In this document: piece by piece, positions 27,289-36,507 of the stretch
Layout: every line of letters starts with the position of its first letter
Position numbering within the stretch: position 1 is the first letter of the stretch
NCBI RefSeq assembly: GCF_006538325.1
Contig: NZ_BJKK01000005.1
Coordinates: forward strand, 62,001-126,000
Direction of reading: 5' to 3'
Source: Alteromonas sp. KUL42
Lineage (GTDB): Bacteria; Pseudomonadota; Gammaproteobacteria; Enterobacterales; Alteromonadaceae
Length of the DNA stretch: 64,000 nt
Made by a program: the position numbers and the translations under genes
Notes under the pieces: generated by a model
What the model saw: the letters and a program-made list of their open reading frames with translations, nothing else
Told to the model about the DNA's origin: nothing
The model's database searches: none

Positions 27289-29631
27289 TTAAAAAGCATA
27301 ATACAAACGCACGCCAGCAATTCTTGGCATACCGCGAACAAACGTAGGAATACCTATCCCGCCGCCAGTGTTACCAGCGTCGATAAGGAACTCTTTATCA
27401 AACAGATTATTCACGTAAAACTCATAGGCAAATTCACTATTTTCTCGATTGAGCTTCAGCGAGAAGTCAGTCAGTGAATACGTATCTTGAGACATCCCCG
27501 GATAGTTACTACTTTCAAAGAAAACCTCTGACTGGAAACTTGTCAACCAGTTTACGTCCATGGTCCAATTGTCAAAATGAACAACTTTGTTGATGTTGAT
27601 AGCCCCACTCACTTCAGGTGCAAGTCTGAATTTATTACCGCCATATTGGAAAGGCGAACCATCAGATGTGTTATCAGCAAATTCTGCGTCTAAGAAACCC
27701 AGGCTTGCCGTGAAGGTAAGAGTATCGCTGTAGTTATAAGTGGCCATGCCTTCGATACCAGACATGGTCGAGTCACCCACGGTTACCGTTATAGACTGCA
27801 ATGTTTCTTGGTCGGTATAGCTTTGCTGGTAGTCGCTGTACTCATAAGTAAAGATTGCCCCTGAGAATATGAAGTTAGCACTTTGATATTTAACCCCTAA
27901 ATCGTAGCTATCTACTATTTCAGCTTTGGTTATTGTGGTGCCTGCTGCACTCGCATCAACAACAGGTGAGCGACGACCTTTCGCGTAGTTGGCATACAGG
28001 TTCCAATTGTTGTTCACGTCATAACTTACTGCAAAGCGCGGCAGCGTATCCGTAAAATCCCCTTCCCCTTCAAAAGTGAATGGGCCACCCGGTAAAGCGT
28101 AAGTATTGCGGGTAAAGCGGGTCTCATCGATATAGCGCACACCGGCGGTAATATTAATATCATCGGTTACAAAGTAAGACACTTCAGCCACATAAGAGGC
28201 AATATCTAGTTCGGCTTCAAAGGTATAGGGGCCTTGGATAAGAATAGGTGGAAGATCTGGATTGGAAATCGGTGTGCCATCGGCGTTGAACAATGATGAA
28301 ACCAAAATTTGTCTAAGTGCTTCAATTTCCTCTAACGAGGCGTTAGTGGCTATATTTTGGTTAAGCGGAATATTCGAGCTAGCTTCCAATTGCGCTTTCA
28401 CCGCATCAAATGTACCTCGAATGAATGGGTCAACCATAACGTAGTAAGGCAAAATTGAATCATCCTGAGAAATAGAGGCACCAATAAATCCGGCCCATTT
28501 GTCACCTGAATCGTATACCAAGCGTACAGAGCCACCTTTTAGCGTGGCATCATTCTCAAAATAGGCGTCTTGAATACGCAATGCTGTCCCGTCTGCATCA
28601 AAACCTTCGCTTACCTCAACGTCTTTATAGTAAGCATCTGCGTGAAGATTTAACGTTGAACTAAGAGCATAATTCGCAGAAATATCGTAAGACTGTAAGG
28701 TGCGTTCAATACCTAGTTCACTGCCTAGGCTGAACTCTGCGGCTGTGTAAGGGCTAGTATCGCCGCCCTTCGGTGCAATAGAGCCCGATTTAAACGCAAT
28801 GCCAGGTTGATCGTTATACTCTAAGGCAGCACGGGCTATAACTTTTAGCTTGTCATAGTCCATTTTCCAAGTACCGCGAATCGCTTGTACAGATACGCCT
28901 TGGAGGTCTTCACTGCTACAAGGAACCGCATTCCCCTTGTGGTCATACATATTAGCGTTACCGTAATAAGAACCTTCACTACAAGCATTATTCTCAACGA
29001 TCCCATCCATCTCACGATATAGACCCGCTACGCGAAAACTATGGTTGTCGTTAACCGGTAAGTTGAACATGAACTCAAGCTCTTCGCCTTGTTCACTGTT
29101 GTAGCCTAATTGCACTTTTCCTTCTTTAACATCTGAAGGTAAATTAGAGTGAATACTAATGGCACCGTTGGCAGCTGCTACACCAAACAAGGTTGGTTGT
29201 GGGCCTTTTAGTACCTCAACACGGGCTATGTCATATAACGCCACACTTGATACTGTTTTTTTACTGATGTCGAAACCATCTTGGTAAACCGAAATCCGCG
29301 GTGTCGCAGAAACCGAAGATACATCATCTGTTACCCCGCGAATATTAAATGAAGGCAAGCTCACGGCTTGTTCTTGAATTTGCACATTGGGCAAGATACG
29401 AGAAAGCTCGTCCAATTCCATAATATTGGTGCGTTCTAAAAACTCGGCACCAATAACATCCATAGTAACAGGCACATCCATAACAGACTGTTCGCGCATT
29501 TGTGCGGTAACAGTGATTTCTTCTATATAGTCATTATCTGCTGATGAACTATCAGGTACTTCAATTTGAGAAAATGCAGGAGCTGCCAGAGAAAACAATA
29601 CGGCGCTTGCAATAAGAGAGCGGGTAAACAT
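27289..29631 (-). CDS. TonB-dependent outer-membrane receptor, putatively Pho-regulated
   Basis: 780 residues from the ATG at 29631 (MFTRSLIASAVLFSLAAPAFSQ, a clear signal peptide; AAAGGA upstream). A longer frame to 29700 is rejected. A TonB-box-like EEITVTA precedes the plug domain (VPVTMDVIGAEFLERTNIMELDELSRILPNVQIQ, then the KGPQPTLFGVAAANGAISI strand). A 22-strand type barrel ends in aromatic Phe (RLYYAF). The substrate is unknown. Four Pho-type repeats upstream and the convergent phoD suggest a phosphorus compound (such as a phosphate ester) rather than iron. The family call is sure; the substrate is inference. Confidence 0.92.
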   Translation of the reverse strand: MFTRSLIASAVLFSLAAPAFSQIEVPDSSSADNDYIEEITVTAQMREQSVMDVPVTMDVIGAEFLERTNIMELDELSRILPNVQIQEQAVSLPSFNIRGVTDDVSSVSATPRISVYQDGFDISKKTVSSVALYDIARVEVLKGPQPTLFGVAAANGAISIHSNLPSDVKEGKVQLGYNSEQGEELEFMFNLPVNDNHSFRVAGLYREMDGIVENNACSEGSYYGNANMYDHKGNAVPCSSEDLQGVSVQAIRGTWKMDYDKLKVIARAALEYNDQPGIAFKSGSIAPKGGDTSPYTAAEFSLGSELGIERTLQSYDISANYALSSTLNLHADAYYKDVEVSEGFDADGTALRIQDAYFENDATLKGGSVRLVYDSGDKWAGFIGASISQDDSILPYYVMVDPFIRGTFDAVKAQLEASSNIPLNQNIATNASLEEIEALRQILVSSLFNADGTPISNPDLPPILIQGPYTFEAELDIASYVAEVSYFVTDDINITAGVRYIDETRFTRNTYALPGGPFTFEGEGDFTDTLPRFAVSYDVNNNWNLYANYAKGRRSPVVDASAAGTTITKAEIVDSYDLGVKYQSANFIFSGAIFTYEYSDYQQSYTDQETLQSITVTVGDSTMSGIEGMATYNYSDTLTFTASLGFLDAEFADNTSDGSPFQYGGNKFRLAPEVSGAININKVVHFDNWTMDVNWLTSFQSEVFFESSNYPGMSQDTYSLTDFSLKLNRENSEFAYEFYVNNLFDKEFLIDAGNTGGGIGIPTFVRGMPRIAGVRLYYAF

Positions 29632-29712
29632 AAAACATTCCTTTCGTGTGTGCTGAATATTTTTATAAGACTCGCTGTAAATAAGAACAGCGAAGCACAA
29701 GAATGTAGAGTG

Positions 29713-29768
29713 ACTTTAAGAAGGTTCGATGACGCAAACGTGACAAGTAAGAGGCAGTTTTGTGACAG
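29713..29768 (-). promoter_or_regulatory. Tandem Pho boxes and -10 upstream of the TonB receptor gene
   Basis: On the minus strand four 7-base units occur at an exact 11-base period: CTGTCAC (29762-29768), CTGCCTC (29751-29757), TTGTCAC (29740-29746) and GCGTCAT (29729-29735). Ten bases after the last, TAAAGT provides a -10. This is the PhoB-binding pattern CTGTCAY-N4 repeated twice over. The receptor ATG is about 85 bases downstream. Confidence 0.8.
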
Positions 29769-29999
29769 ATAATTGTTTTAAATATCAGTCTATTAATGAA
29801 GGAAATAGATGTAAAAATTAAAAGCTTGATTAGTTAGCGATAATTGCAGCGCTTACCTTGCTGACTAAATGGGGTGTAAATGGGTTTATGATGTGATAGA
29901 TACACGCCTTCTTTGACAATATTCAGTTACCACGCCCTATGCTAACGGGAAAGCGCAAAAAATTTTAACGCACTTTGATGTCGTTATTTTTACCTAGTT
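29769..29999. other. Non-coding gap between the Pho-type promoter and motX
   Basis: About 230 bases with no supported gene, AT-rich, lying downstream of motX and upstream of the receptor promoter. A plus-strand TTGACA followed 19 bases later by TATGCT (near 29916-29946) is too widely spaced to call, and no plus-strand gene follows. No clear terminator for motX was seen. Confidence 0.4.
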
Positions 30000-30650
30000 T
30001 TAGCTGTCTAAAGGACGGCGTGCAGCACGCACCGCTTTGGGATGCATTAATGCTTCTAACTGAGAGAGGTAACCTGCAATTTGTTGGTGCTGTTGTTTAT
30101 CATCGGTAACCGAGTTGTATAGCCAATGGTACGCATCTTCATAATCGTAAGGGCTTCCATAACCTTCTAAAAACAACTCAACTAGGCGAATTTGCGCTTT
30201 TAAATTTTGTAATGCCGATGCTTCACGCAAATACACAACCGCGCGGGATTTGTCTTGCTGAACAAGGGTGCCTTTAGCGTAGTAACGACCTAATTGTTCC
30301 AAAGCCGCAGGGAAACCTTGGTTTGCTGCATCTTCCATATAACTTATTCCACGGGCTGGCTCTGCATCAACACATACACCCCACGCAAGCATGTCTCCCC
30401 ATAGAAACTGATAAGCCGGTACTTTTAATACATCAGCGCGCGCTTCAATATCTTGAACTAACTGACAGCGGTCTTCCACAACCTTGTTTAGATGTGTATT
30501 CGCATTAATCATTTCTATGAGTTTATCTTGGTCGTACAACTGAACAGCGCGAAGCTCTTCAAGCGTTTCACCTTCAAGCGCCACTGCATGAGGCGCTACC
30601 AAAGCAGACGTTAAACCGAATAAAAATAAAGAAGAAAGTATGCTTTTCAT
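30000..30650 (-). CDS. motX: Sodium-type polar flagellar motor protein MotX
   Basis: 216 residues from the ATG at 30650, giving the signal peptide MKSILSSLFLFGLTSALVAPHAVA; ATGs at 30656 and 30671 are alternatives. The mature protein contains Sel1-type repeats (YQFLWGDMLAWGVCV, GFPAALEQLGRYYAKGTLVQQDKSRAVVYLREA, LKAQIRLVELFLEGYGSP). The DRCQLVQDIEARA and LAWGVCV segments agree with remembered Vibrio MotX. With MotY it forms the T ring that anchors the PomA/PomB sodium stator. A sigma-28-type promoter upstream fits a late flagellar gene. No other flagellar gene is in the window. Confidence 0.82.
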   Translation of the reverse strand: MKSILSSLFLFGLTSALVAPHAVALEGETLEELRAVQLYDQDKLIEMINANTHLNKVVEDRCQLVQDIEARADVLKVPAYQFLWGDMLAWGVCVDAEPARGISYMEDAANQGFPAALEQLGRYYAKGTLVQQDKSRAVVYLREASALQNLKAQIRLVELFLEGYGSPYDYEDAYHWLYNSVTDDKQQHQQIAGYLSQLEALMHPKAVRAARRPLDS

Positions 30651-30704
30651 AACCATTGCTTTAGTCAACATTAATAAGCGTAAACATTGATGATCGTATA
30701 CATG

Positions 30705-30731
30705 TTATCGACTAAGTATAGAATATCTTAA
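30705..30731 (-). promoter_or_regulatory. Sigma-28 (FliA) type promoter of motX
   Basis: On the minus strand TTAAGATA (30724-30731) is followed by exactly 11 bases and GTCGATAA (30705-30712). The FliA consensus is TAAAGTTT, 11 bases, GCCGATAA, so the -10 matches 7 of 8 and the -35 about 5 of 8. It lies 55 bases ahead of the motX ATG. Confidence 0.72.
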
Positions 30732-30742
30732 CGGGAATGTGC

Positions 30743-30779
30743 TGTTATTCATTCTCAACGGTACTGAGAATGAATAACA
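30743..30779. repeat. Perfect 15-base inverted repeat upstream of the motX promoter
   Basis: TGTTATTCATTCTCA (30743-30757) pairs perfectly with TGAGAATGAATAACA (30765-30779) around the 7-base loop ACGGTAC. It lies between the stop of the upstream minus-strand gene and the motX promoter. No T tract follows on the minus strand, so it is not a classic terminator. Confidence 0.7.
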
Positions 30780-30829
30780 AACCTTTCGATGAGTTAATTT
30801 CTTACACTTGAACTCACAAGGCACACTAA

Positions 30830-31081
30830 CTAGTGACTGCTTTTCCTTGGACATAAGGCCGATTGAATATGGCGAGCATGGTCAGCTAAATCTATTCCTA
30901 AATCGGTGAGGTAGCCACCGTCTGACTGTGTAATTAACCCTTTCGTGTATAAACGAGATGCCGCGTTTACCATAGATTGGCTAGCATCGTGATGAATTTT
31001 CAAACCTTGTAGTAGGCTATCGGTTGGAAACTTAAGTAATAAGTTTAGTTCGTCGAGCATGTCCTGATCGAATATCGTCAT
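30830..31081 (-). CDS. Small conserved protein, TIGR02647-like
   Basis: 83 residues (MTIFDQDMLDELNLLLKFPTDSLLQGLKIHHDASQSMV, ending in PRKSSH). The helical first half and the phrase LYTKGLITQSDGGYLTDLG read like a short winged-helix-type fold. It resembles the small conserved family TIGR02647, found in Vibrio and Alteromonas relatives, which as far as I recall has no known function. It has no signal peptide or membrane segment, so it is cytoplasmic. It appears to be a single gene on the minus strand upstream of motX. Confidence 0.65.
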   Translation of the reverse strand: MTIFDQDMLDELNLLLKFPTDSLLQGLKIHHDASQSMVNAASRLYTKGLITQSDGGYLTDLGIDLADHARHIQSALCPRKSSH

Positions 31082-31299
31082 GTGACCACCTTAGGCAAAG
31101 GATTTATAAATAGCGCTTTTTTTCTGATTATGCGCACTTTCCTATATCACACCCAATTTACGATGCTGTAAAGCGTAATTTTAACAACCGAACGTAAATT
31201 CTGTGATTAGAGCCCGTTTAACACCTCGAACTGATCGGACTTTGCTTCGAAATAGTATATTCTTGGCATATAGCAATGATGTGGAAAAACCAACTCAAA

Positions 31300-32766
31300 A
31301 TGAAGTACAAAGATTTACGTGATTTTATTCGACAATTAGAAGCCAAAGGTGAGTTGGTACGCATCAACCAGCCCATTGATACCGATTTAGAAATGACAGA
31401 GATTGCAGATCGTACTCTTCGTGCTGGTGGACCTGCGCTTTTATTCGAAAATCCGAAGAATCACACTATGCCTGTACTTGCTAACCTTTTCGGTACACCT
31501 GAACGTGTAGCCATGGGAATGGGGCAAGACTCAGTCGAGGCGCTTCGCGAGGTAGGTAAACTGCTGGCTTACTTAAAAGAGCCCGAACCGCCAAAAGGCC
31601 TTAAAGATCTATGGGAAAAGCTTCCCGTGTTCAAACAAGTTTTGAATATGCCCACAAAAGTGCTAAAAAAAGCACCTTGTCAGGAAGTCGTGATCACCGG
31701 TGATGATGTGGACTTATCGACAATCCCTATTCAACGCTGCTGGCCCGGCGATGTTGCCCCATTAGTAACATGGGGACTAAGTATTACGAAAGGCCCACAC
31801 AAGAAGCGCCAAAATTTGGGAATTTATCGTCAGCAAGTTATAGGCAAAAATAAACTTATTATGCGCTGGTTGTCCCATCGTGGGGGGGCGTTGGATTTTC
31901 GCGAGTGGTGTCAAACAAACCCGGGCGAACCCTACCCTGTGTCGGTGGCGTTAGGTGCTGACCCTGCCACTATTCTCGGTGCGGTAACCCCTGTTCCAGA
32001 TACACTTTCAGAATATGCTTTTGCGGGCCTACTTCGTGGTGATAAAACCGAAGTGGTTAAGTCGATTAGCAACGATTTACAAGTACCAGCAAGTGCAGAG
32101 ATTGTTCTTGAAGGTTACATTGCACAAGATGAAATGGCACCTGAGGGGCCATATGGCGATCACACGGGGTATTATAACGAAGTAGATGACTTCCCCGTAT
32201 TCACCGTTACACACATTACTCATCGAAAAAACCCTATTTATCACTCTACATATACTGGCCGCCCACCTGATGAGCCGGCCATTTTAGGCGTAGCACTGAA
32301 TGAAGTATTTGTACCCATATTGCAAAAGCAATTTCCTGAGATTGTAGATTTCTATCTACCGCCAGAGGGTTGTTCTTATCGCATGGCCGTTGTCACTATG
32401 AAAAAGCAATATCCGGGTCACGCCAAGCGCGTAATGATGGGCGTATGGTCTTTCCTCCGTCAGTTCATGTACACAAAATTTGTTATTGTTTGCGATGACG
32501 ATGTGAATGCCAGAGACTGGAACGATGTAATTTGGGCGATTACCACGCGAATGGACCCCGCCCGTGATACTGTAATGATTGAAAATACCCCAATTGACTA
32601 CTTAGACTTTGCTTCTCCTGTATCGGGTTTGGGTTCAAAAATGGGTATGGATGCCACCAACAAAATGCCCGGTGAAACCGACCGAGAATGGGGTGTACCT
32701 ATTGTTATGGATGAAGACGTTAAGAAACGGGTAGATGATATCTGGGATGAACTTGGTATTATGTAG
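31300..32766 (+). CDS. ubiD: 4-hydroxy-3-polyprenylbenzoate decarboxylase UbiD
   Basis: 488 residues from the ATG at 31300 ([22 protein letters not shown]), which aligns with E. coli UbiD; an in-frame ATG at 31276 would add eight residues. Nearly the whole protein is recognisable, including [29 protein letters not shown] [37 protein letters not shown] and the C-terminal KMGMDATNK. It uses prenylated FMN made by UbiX to decarboxylate an early ubiquinone intermediate. fre follows 104 bases downstream, as in E. coli. Confidence 0.96.
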   Translation: MKYKDLRDFIRQLEAKGELVRINQPIDTDLEMTEIADRTLRAGGPALLFENPKNHTMPVLANLFGTPERVAMGMGQDSVEALREVGKLLAYLKEPEPPKGLKDLWEKLPVFKQVLNMPTKVLKKAPCQEVVITGDDVDLSTIPIQRCWPGDVAPLVTWGLSITKGPHKKRQNLGIYRQQVIGKNKLIMRWLSHRGGALDFREWCQTNPGEPYPVSVALGADPATILGAVTPVPDTLSEYAFAGLLRGDKTEVVKSISNDLQVPASAEIVLEGYIAQDEMAPEGPYGDHTGYYNEVDDFPVFTVTHITHRKNPIYHSTYTGRPPDEPAILGVALNEVFVPILQKQFPEIVDFYLPPEGCSYRMAVVTMKKQYPGHAKRVMMGVWSFLRQFMYTKFVIVCDDDVNARDWNDVIWAITTRMDPARDTVMIENTPIDYLDFASPVSGLGSKMGMDATNKMPGETDREWGVPIVMDEDVKKRVDDIWDELGIM

Positions 32767-32870
32767 CTAACAGACGCAAAGCGAGCTGATTCAAAGCAAG
32801 CATAATCGAAGCAAACAGAATAAGAGCTACCAAAGGCGACACGCTGAACCAAAAGGTAAAAAGAGAAGAC

Positions 32871-33566
32871 ATGTCACACGTTATTTGTAAGGTTGCAAGC
32901 ATTACGCCTTTAACCGAAGTTGTAAAAAAAGTGGAATTAACGCCACAGTCTCCTGTCAGTTTTAAAGCAGGCCAATACGCCATGGCGATTATGGGCGAAA
33001 AAGATATGCGCCCTTTCTCTATAGCAAATGCCGCGTACGATAATAATCGTATCGAGCTTCATATTGGTGCAGAAGCGGGTAATCGATATGCCGGTGAAGT
33101 ACTTGAACGTATGCAAGCTGACGGAGAAATCACCCTTAGTATTGGTAACGGCAATGCCTTTTTACAAAGTAATGGGCTGCCTATTGTACTTATTGCCGGT
33201 GGTACTGGTTTTTCTTATGCATATTCTATTTTGCAGGAACATTTGCACAGTAAGGATACAACCCCAATCACTCTATATTGGGGGGGCAGACATGCGCAAG
33301 ATTTGTACTTGACAGATAAGCTAGCAGCGCTAGCTGAAGCTAACCCACACTTTACTTTTGTGCCTGTAGTGGAATTTGCAGAGGACGATTGGACAGGCAG
33401 AACCGGTTGGGTACACCATGCCGTTATGGCAGATCACGCTAACTTCGAAAATGTACAGGTGTATGTAGCAGGTCGTTTCGAAATGGCAAAGGTGGTACGC
33501 GATGACTTTACGCAACGAGGATTGAAAACAGAAAATCTGTTTGGCGATGCCTTTGCTTTTATCTAA
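32871..33566 (+). CDS. fre: NAD(P)H-flavin reductase
   Basis: 231 residues (E. coli Fre is 233). It is a ferredoxin-reductase-like two-domain enzyme: the flavin-binding region holds MRPFSIANA near 44-52, and the NAD(P)H-binding region has IVLIAGGTGFSYAYSIL and LYWGGRHAQDLYL. It reduces free flavins for use by other enzymes, including ferric reduction and flavin-dependent oxygenases. It sits behind ubiD in the same orientation, a conserved pair. Confidence 0.95.
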   Translation: MSHVICKVASITPLTEVVKKVELTPQSPVSFKAGQYAMAIMGEKDMRPFSIANAAYDNNRIELHIGAEAGNRYAGEVLERMQADGEITLSIGNGNAFLQSNGLPIVLIAGGTGFSYAYSILQEHLHSKDTTPITLYWGGRHAQDLYLTDKLAALAEANPHFTFVPVVEFAEDDWTGRTGWVHHAVMADHANFENVQVYVAGRFEMAKVVRDDFTQRGLKTENLFGDAFAFI

Positions 33567-33614
33567 ATAGATGTATTTAACAGGCTCTAAGTAAATATCG
33601 AATTTTCATTGTAC

Positions 33615-33645
33615 CGAAGCCGACTATTTGTCGGCCTCTTTGTTC
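33615..33645 (+). terminator. Intrinsic terminator after fre
   Basis: GCCGAC (33619-33624) and GTCGGC (33630-33635) form a stem around TATTT, followed by CTCTTTGTTCTT. The T tract is broken, so strength is moderate. It lies about 50 bases past the fre stop. Confidence 0.55.
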
Positions 33646-33807
33646 TTGCGATAAAGTGCCACATTGCACGTTCGCTCCCGTTGTTCCATAAGCCTGCATT
33701 CGCTAATGTTACTAAACAGTACTACTCTGCCTAGAGCCTGTGTAAATAGTAAAACGCTCAATTGTAGAAAGCACATAACAAAAATAGTAAAAAAATGGGA
33801 ACGAACA

Positions 33808-35199
33808 ATGATAAAAAACATTCCTCGCACAAGTAAACCTTCTTTACTGAACCTAGTGCTTGCCCTTGGCGCACTTTCTTCGTTTACAGCCAATGCCAAT
33901 AGCGAGCAACAACAATCGCTTTACGATATTGCCGATGCTATATCAGCTGAGCGTATAGAAAGTGATATTACAACCCTCGTTAATTTCGGTACACGACATA
34001 CATTGTCTGAAACCAAATCTGACACCAGAGGTATTGGTGCAGCTCGCCGCTGGATTAAATCAGAGTTCGACAAAATTTCTGCTGAATGTGGCGGTTGTTT
34101 GGAAGTGTATTTTCAATCCGAAGTGATCAGTGGTGAAAAACGTATTCCCGACCCTGTTGAAGTCGTCAGCGTTATTGCCGTTCAACGAGGTACTACTGAT
34201 CCAGATAGGTATGTGATCATGTCAGGAGATATCGACTCCCGCGTATCTGATGTTATGGATTTCACTTCTGACGCGCCTGGCGCAAACGATAATGCTTCAG
34301 GCGTCGCAGGCACTCTTGAAGCAGCGCGAGTTCTTTCAAAGTACAAGTTCAACGGCACTATTGTTTACGCGGCTCTAGCCGGTGAAGAGCAAGGGTTGTT
34401 TGGTGGTCGTATTATGGCGAAAAAGGCCAAAGAAGACGGCTGGCGTATTAAAGCCGTATTAAATAACGACATGATAGGTAACATTGAAGGCGTTAACGGT
34501 GTTATCAATAACGCCACGGCACGCATATTTGCAGAAGGTACCCGTGTAACTGAAACCGAAGATGAAGCTCGCCGCAGACGCTTTACCGGTGGCGAAGTAG
34601 ATTCACCAAGCCGTAATTTGGCCCGTTATATTGATAAAATAGCCGACCAATATATTGAGAACCTAAATACCATGGTGATTTACCGACTTGACCGCTTTGG
34701 TCGTGGAGGCCACCACCGACCATTCAACGACCTAGGATATCCGGGTATTCGTATCATGGAAACCAACGAAAACTACACACGTCAACATCAAGATTTACGT
34801 ACTGAAGATGGCATTGTGTATGGTGATACACTAGAGGGTGTAAATTTTGATTATGCCGCCAAGCTCACTGGCTTAAATGCGGTTTCGCTTGCCGCTATGG
34901 CATGGGCACCTAACCCACCAAGCAAGGTCACCATTGAAGGCGCGGTTCAACCTTCCACCACGCTGAAATGGAGTGCACTTGACGAAGCCCAAAACCCGCA
35001 ATTAAAAGGTTACAAAGTATATTGGCGACACACCGATGCCCCGCAATGGGAGTACAGTAAATTCGTAGGGAATGTAACAGAAGCCACACTAGAAAATATT
35101 GTTATCGATAATTATTTCTTTGGCGTTGCAAGTGTTAATAAAGAGGGCGTTGAAAGCGTTGTTGTGTACCCCGGTGCAGCTGGAAGTTTTGGAGAGTAA
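33808..35199 (+). CDS. Secreted M28-family zinc peptidase with C-terminal fibronectin-like domain
   Basis: 463 residues from the ATG at 33808, with a signal peptide ending near ANANS. The longer frame from 33664 lacks a sensible N-terminus. The catalytic domain has the M28 metal-site motifs in order: SGDIDSRVSD, GANDNASGVAGTLEAARVL (bridging Asp), AGEEQGLFGG (the catalytic and ligand Glu pair) and LNNDMIGN. A later His (RGGHHRPFNDLGYPGIRI) supplies the last ligand. Residues from about 370 form a fibronectin type III-like module (KVTIEGAVQPSTTLKWSA, KGYKVYWRHTD). Likely an aminopeptidase or carboxypeptidase for exported peptide digestion. The family is sure; the specificity is unknown. Confidence 0.9.
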   Translation: MIKNIPRTSKPSLLNLVLALGALSSFTANANSEQQQSLYDIADAISAERIESDITTLVNFGTRHTLSETKSDTRGIGAARRWIKSEFDKISAECGGCLEVYFQSEVISGEKRIPDPVEVVSVIAVQRGTTDPDRYVIMSGDIDSRVSDVMDFTSDAPGANDNASGVAGTLEAARVLSKYKFNGTIVYAALAGEEQGLFGGRIMAKKAKEDGWRIKAVLNNDMIGNIEGVNGVINNATARIFAEGTRVTETEDEARRRRFTGGEVDSPSRNLARYIDKIADQYIENLNTMVIYRLDRFGRGGHHRPFNDLGYPGIRIMETNENYTRQHQDLRTEDGIVYGDTLEGVNFDYAAKLTGLNAVSLAAMAWAPNPPSKVTIEGAVQPSTTLKWSALDEAQNPQLKGYKVYWRHTDAPQWEYSKFVGNVTEATLENIVIDNYFFGVASVNKEGVESVVVYPGAAGSFGE

Positions 35200-35225
35200 A
35201 TACAACGGTCCTCCATCGAATTTCG

Positions 35226-35258
35226 ACGGTATTGGGTAAGCCCAGTACCGTTGGTTTT
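35226..35258 (+). terminator. Intrinsic terminator after the M28 peptidase gene
   Basis: ACGGTATTGGG (35226-35236) pairs with CCCAGTACCGT (35241-35251) with one wobble and a TAAG loop, followed by TTGGTTTT. It lies 27 bases after the peptidase stop. Confidence 0.7.
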
Positions 35259-35347
35259 GACTTCCTCACTTTGAGTGTTTATTGGAATAACAAGTAGAAC
35301 TACATTACAGTGTACTAAACGCATTGTAGTAGCACGGAGATGTAAGC

Positions 35348-36379
35348 TTGCTTGAATTGATATCCGCCACTCGCCTAAGACAAAAACGTATCAGTACCCT
35401 TCTTTTTGGTGTTTTTGCCTCTTTACTTCTGTCTAGTGCCAGTGCGAATGAAAATCGAGCTAGCGTTACACTTGGTGCAGCGCCATTTGAAACCTATGTT
35501 AGCAATGATGGCGAGCCCGCCAGATTAAACGCCATTGTCAGTGAAGCCTTTGATTCAACTGAATTAGACATTCAACTACACGTTATGCGCGACGCGTTTC
35601 TTGGCAGTGCGCTATTAACAGGCAAAATTGACGGTGAGTTTGCCTTTGTCGATTTAGGAGAAAATAACAGCCAATTTATTCTTTCCGACATTTATTTACC
35701 TCTTTACCTTTATGCTGTTAGCAAACGCGATAATGTGAACCACATCACGCTTTTTCCACACTTAAAGGATAATCGCGTGGCTATTGAAAACCGTTTTGCA
35801 AACACACCCGAACTGCGAATGCTAAAAGAGGTAAAATGGTCTAGAAACCCTTCAACCTTTGACGCCTTTCGCCAACTTGCTGATGAAAGAGCCCCCTACC
35901 TGATTACCTCACAACTTCTCGCGCAAGAATTTAATACGCTACTAACAGACACAAAAGGTGCGCGTATTTACTTTTCTCAGAAACCGCTTGTAGTTACCGG
36001 TTTTAGATTAGCCATAAATAAAAACGTTAGCCATGCAAACCGGATAATTGACGCATTTAATGCTGCTATTAATACAATGCAAAACGATGGGCGATTTAAC
36101 AAATTACTCGCGCGGCCTTGGTTAACCAAAGACGTAGATGGTGACGGTATTGCAGATTTTATAGGCAGCGCATCTACAACCCATAAAAGCCATACTACAC
36201 ACAACGCCTACTCTCTAGATGGGAAACCTACCGCTACGGATAGTCGGTATTTTATCGATAATCGGCCTTATACTTCTCTTTCAGATGCGCAAAAAGTGCT
36301 GCCAAGTGAAAATGAAATTCCTGCTAACACATCGCTATTAGATGCTACAACTTACCAGAAAATAATACGCAGCTGGTAA
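35348..36379 (+). CDS. Periplasmic solute-binding-like protein (SBP_bac_3 type), TTG start
   Basis: 343 residues. The only well-placed start is TTG at 35348, with GGAG eight bases upstream. An N-terminal signal peptide (LLFGVFASLLLSSASANEN) is followed by a two-lobe binding-protein pattern (SVTLGAAPFETYVSNDGEPARLNAIVSEAF, GKIDGEFAFVDLGEN, NVSHANRIIDAFNAAINTMQNDGRFNKLL). It then carries a calcium-loop-like DVDGDGIADF near 270-279 and a C-terminal tail of about 60 residues. No transporter genes are adjacent, so it may act as a sensor or scavenger. The ligand cannot be read. Confidence 0.72.
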   Translation: MLELISATRLRQKRISTLLFGVFASLLLSSASANENRASVTLGAAPFETYVSNDGEPARLNAIVSEAFDSTELDIQLHVMRDAFLGSALLTGKIDGEFAFVDLGENNSQFILSDIYLPLYLYAVSKRDNVNHITLFPHLKDNRVAIENRFANTPELRMLKEVKWSRNPSTFDAFRQLADERAPYLITSQLLAQEFNTLLTDTKGARIYFSQKPLVVTGFRLAINKNVSHANRIIDAFNAAINTMQNDGRFNKLLARPWLTKDVDGDGIADFIGSASTTHKSHTTHNAYSLDGKPTATDSRYFIDNRPYTSLSDAQKVLPSENEIPANTSLLDATTYQKIIRSW

Positions 36380-36507
36380 TAGCAGATTTAATATTGAAAG
36401 GTCATATCGAAAGTTAATATTGGTAGAAGATACACCTCGCTAGATTACGCTATATCACAAGCATAACCAAAGCGAGATGTAACACGCAGAAATAGGCAGC
36501 TCACAGT

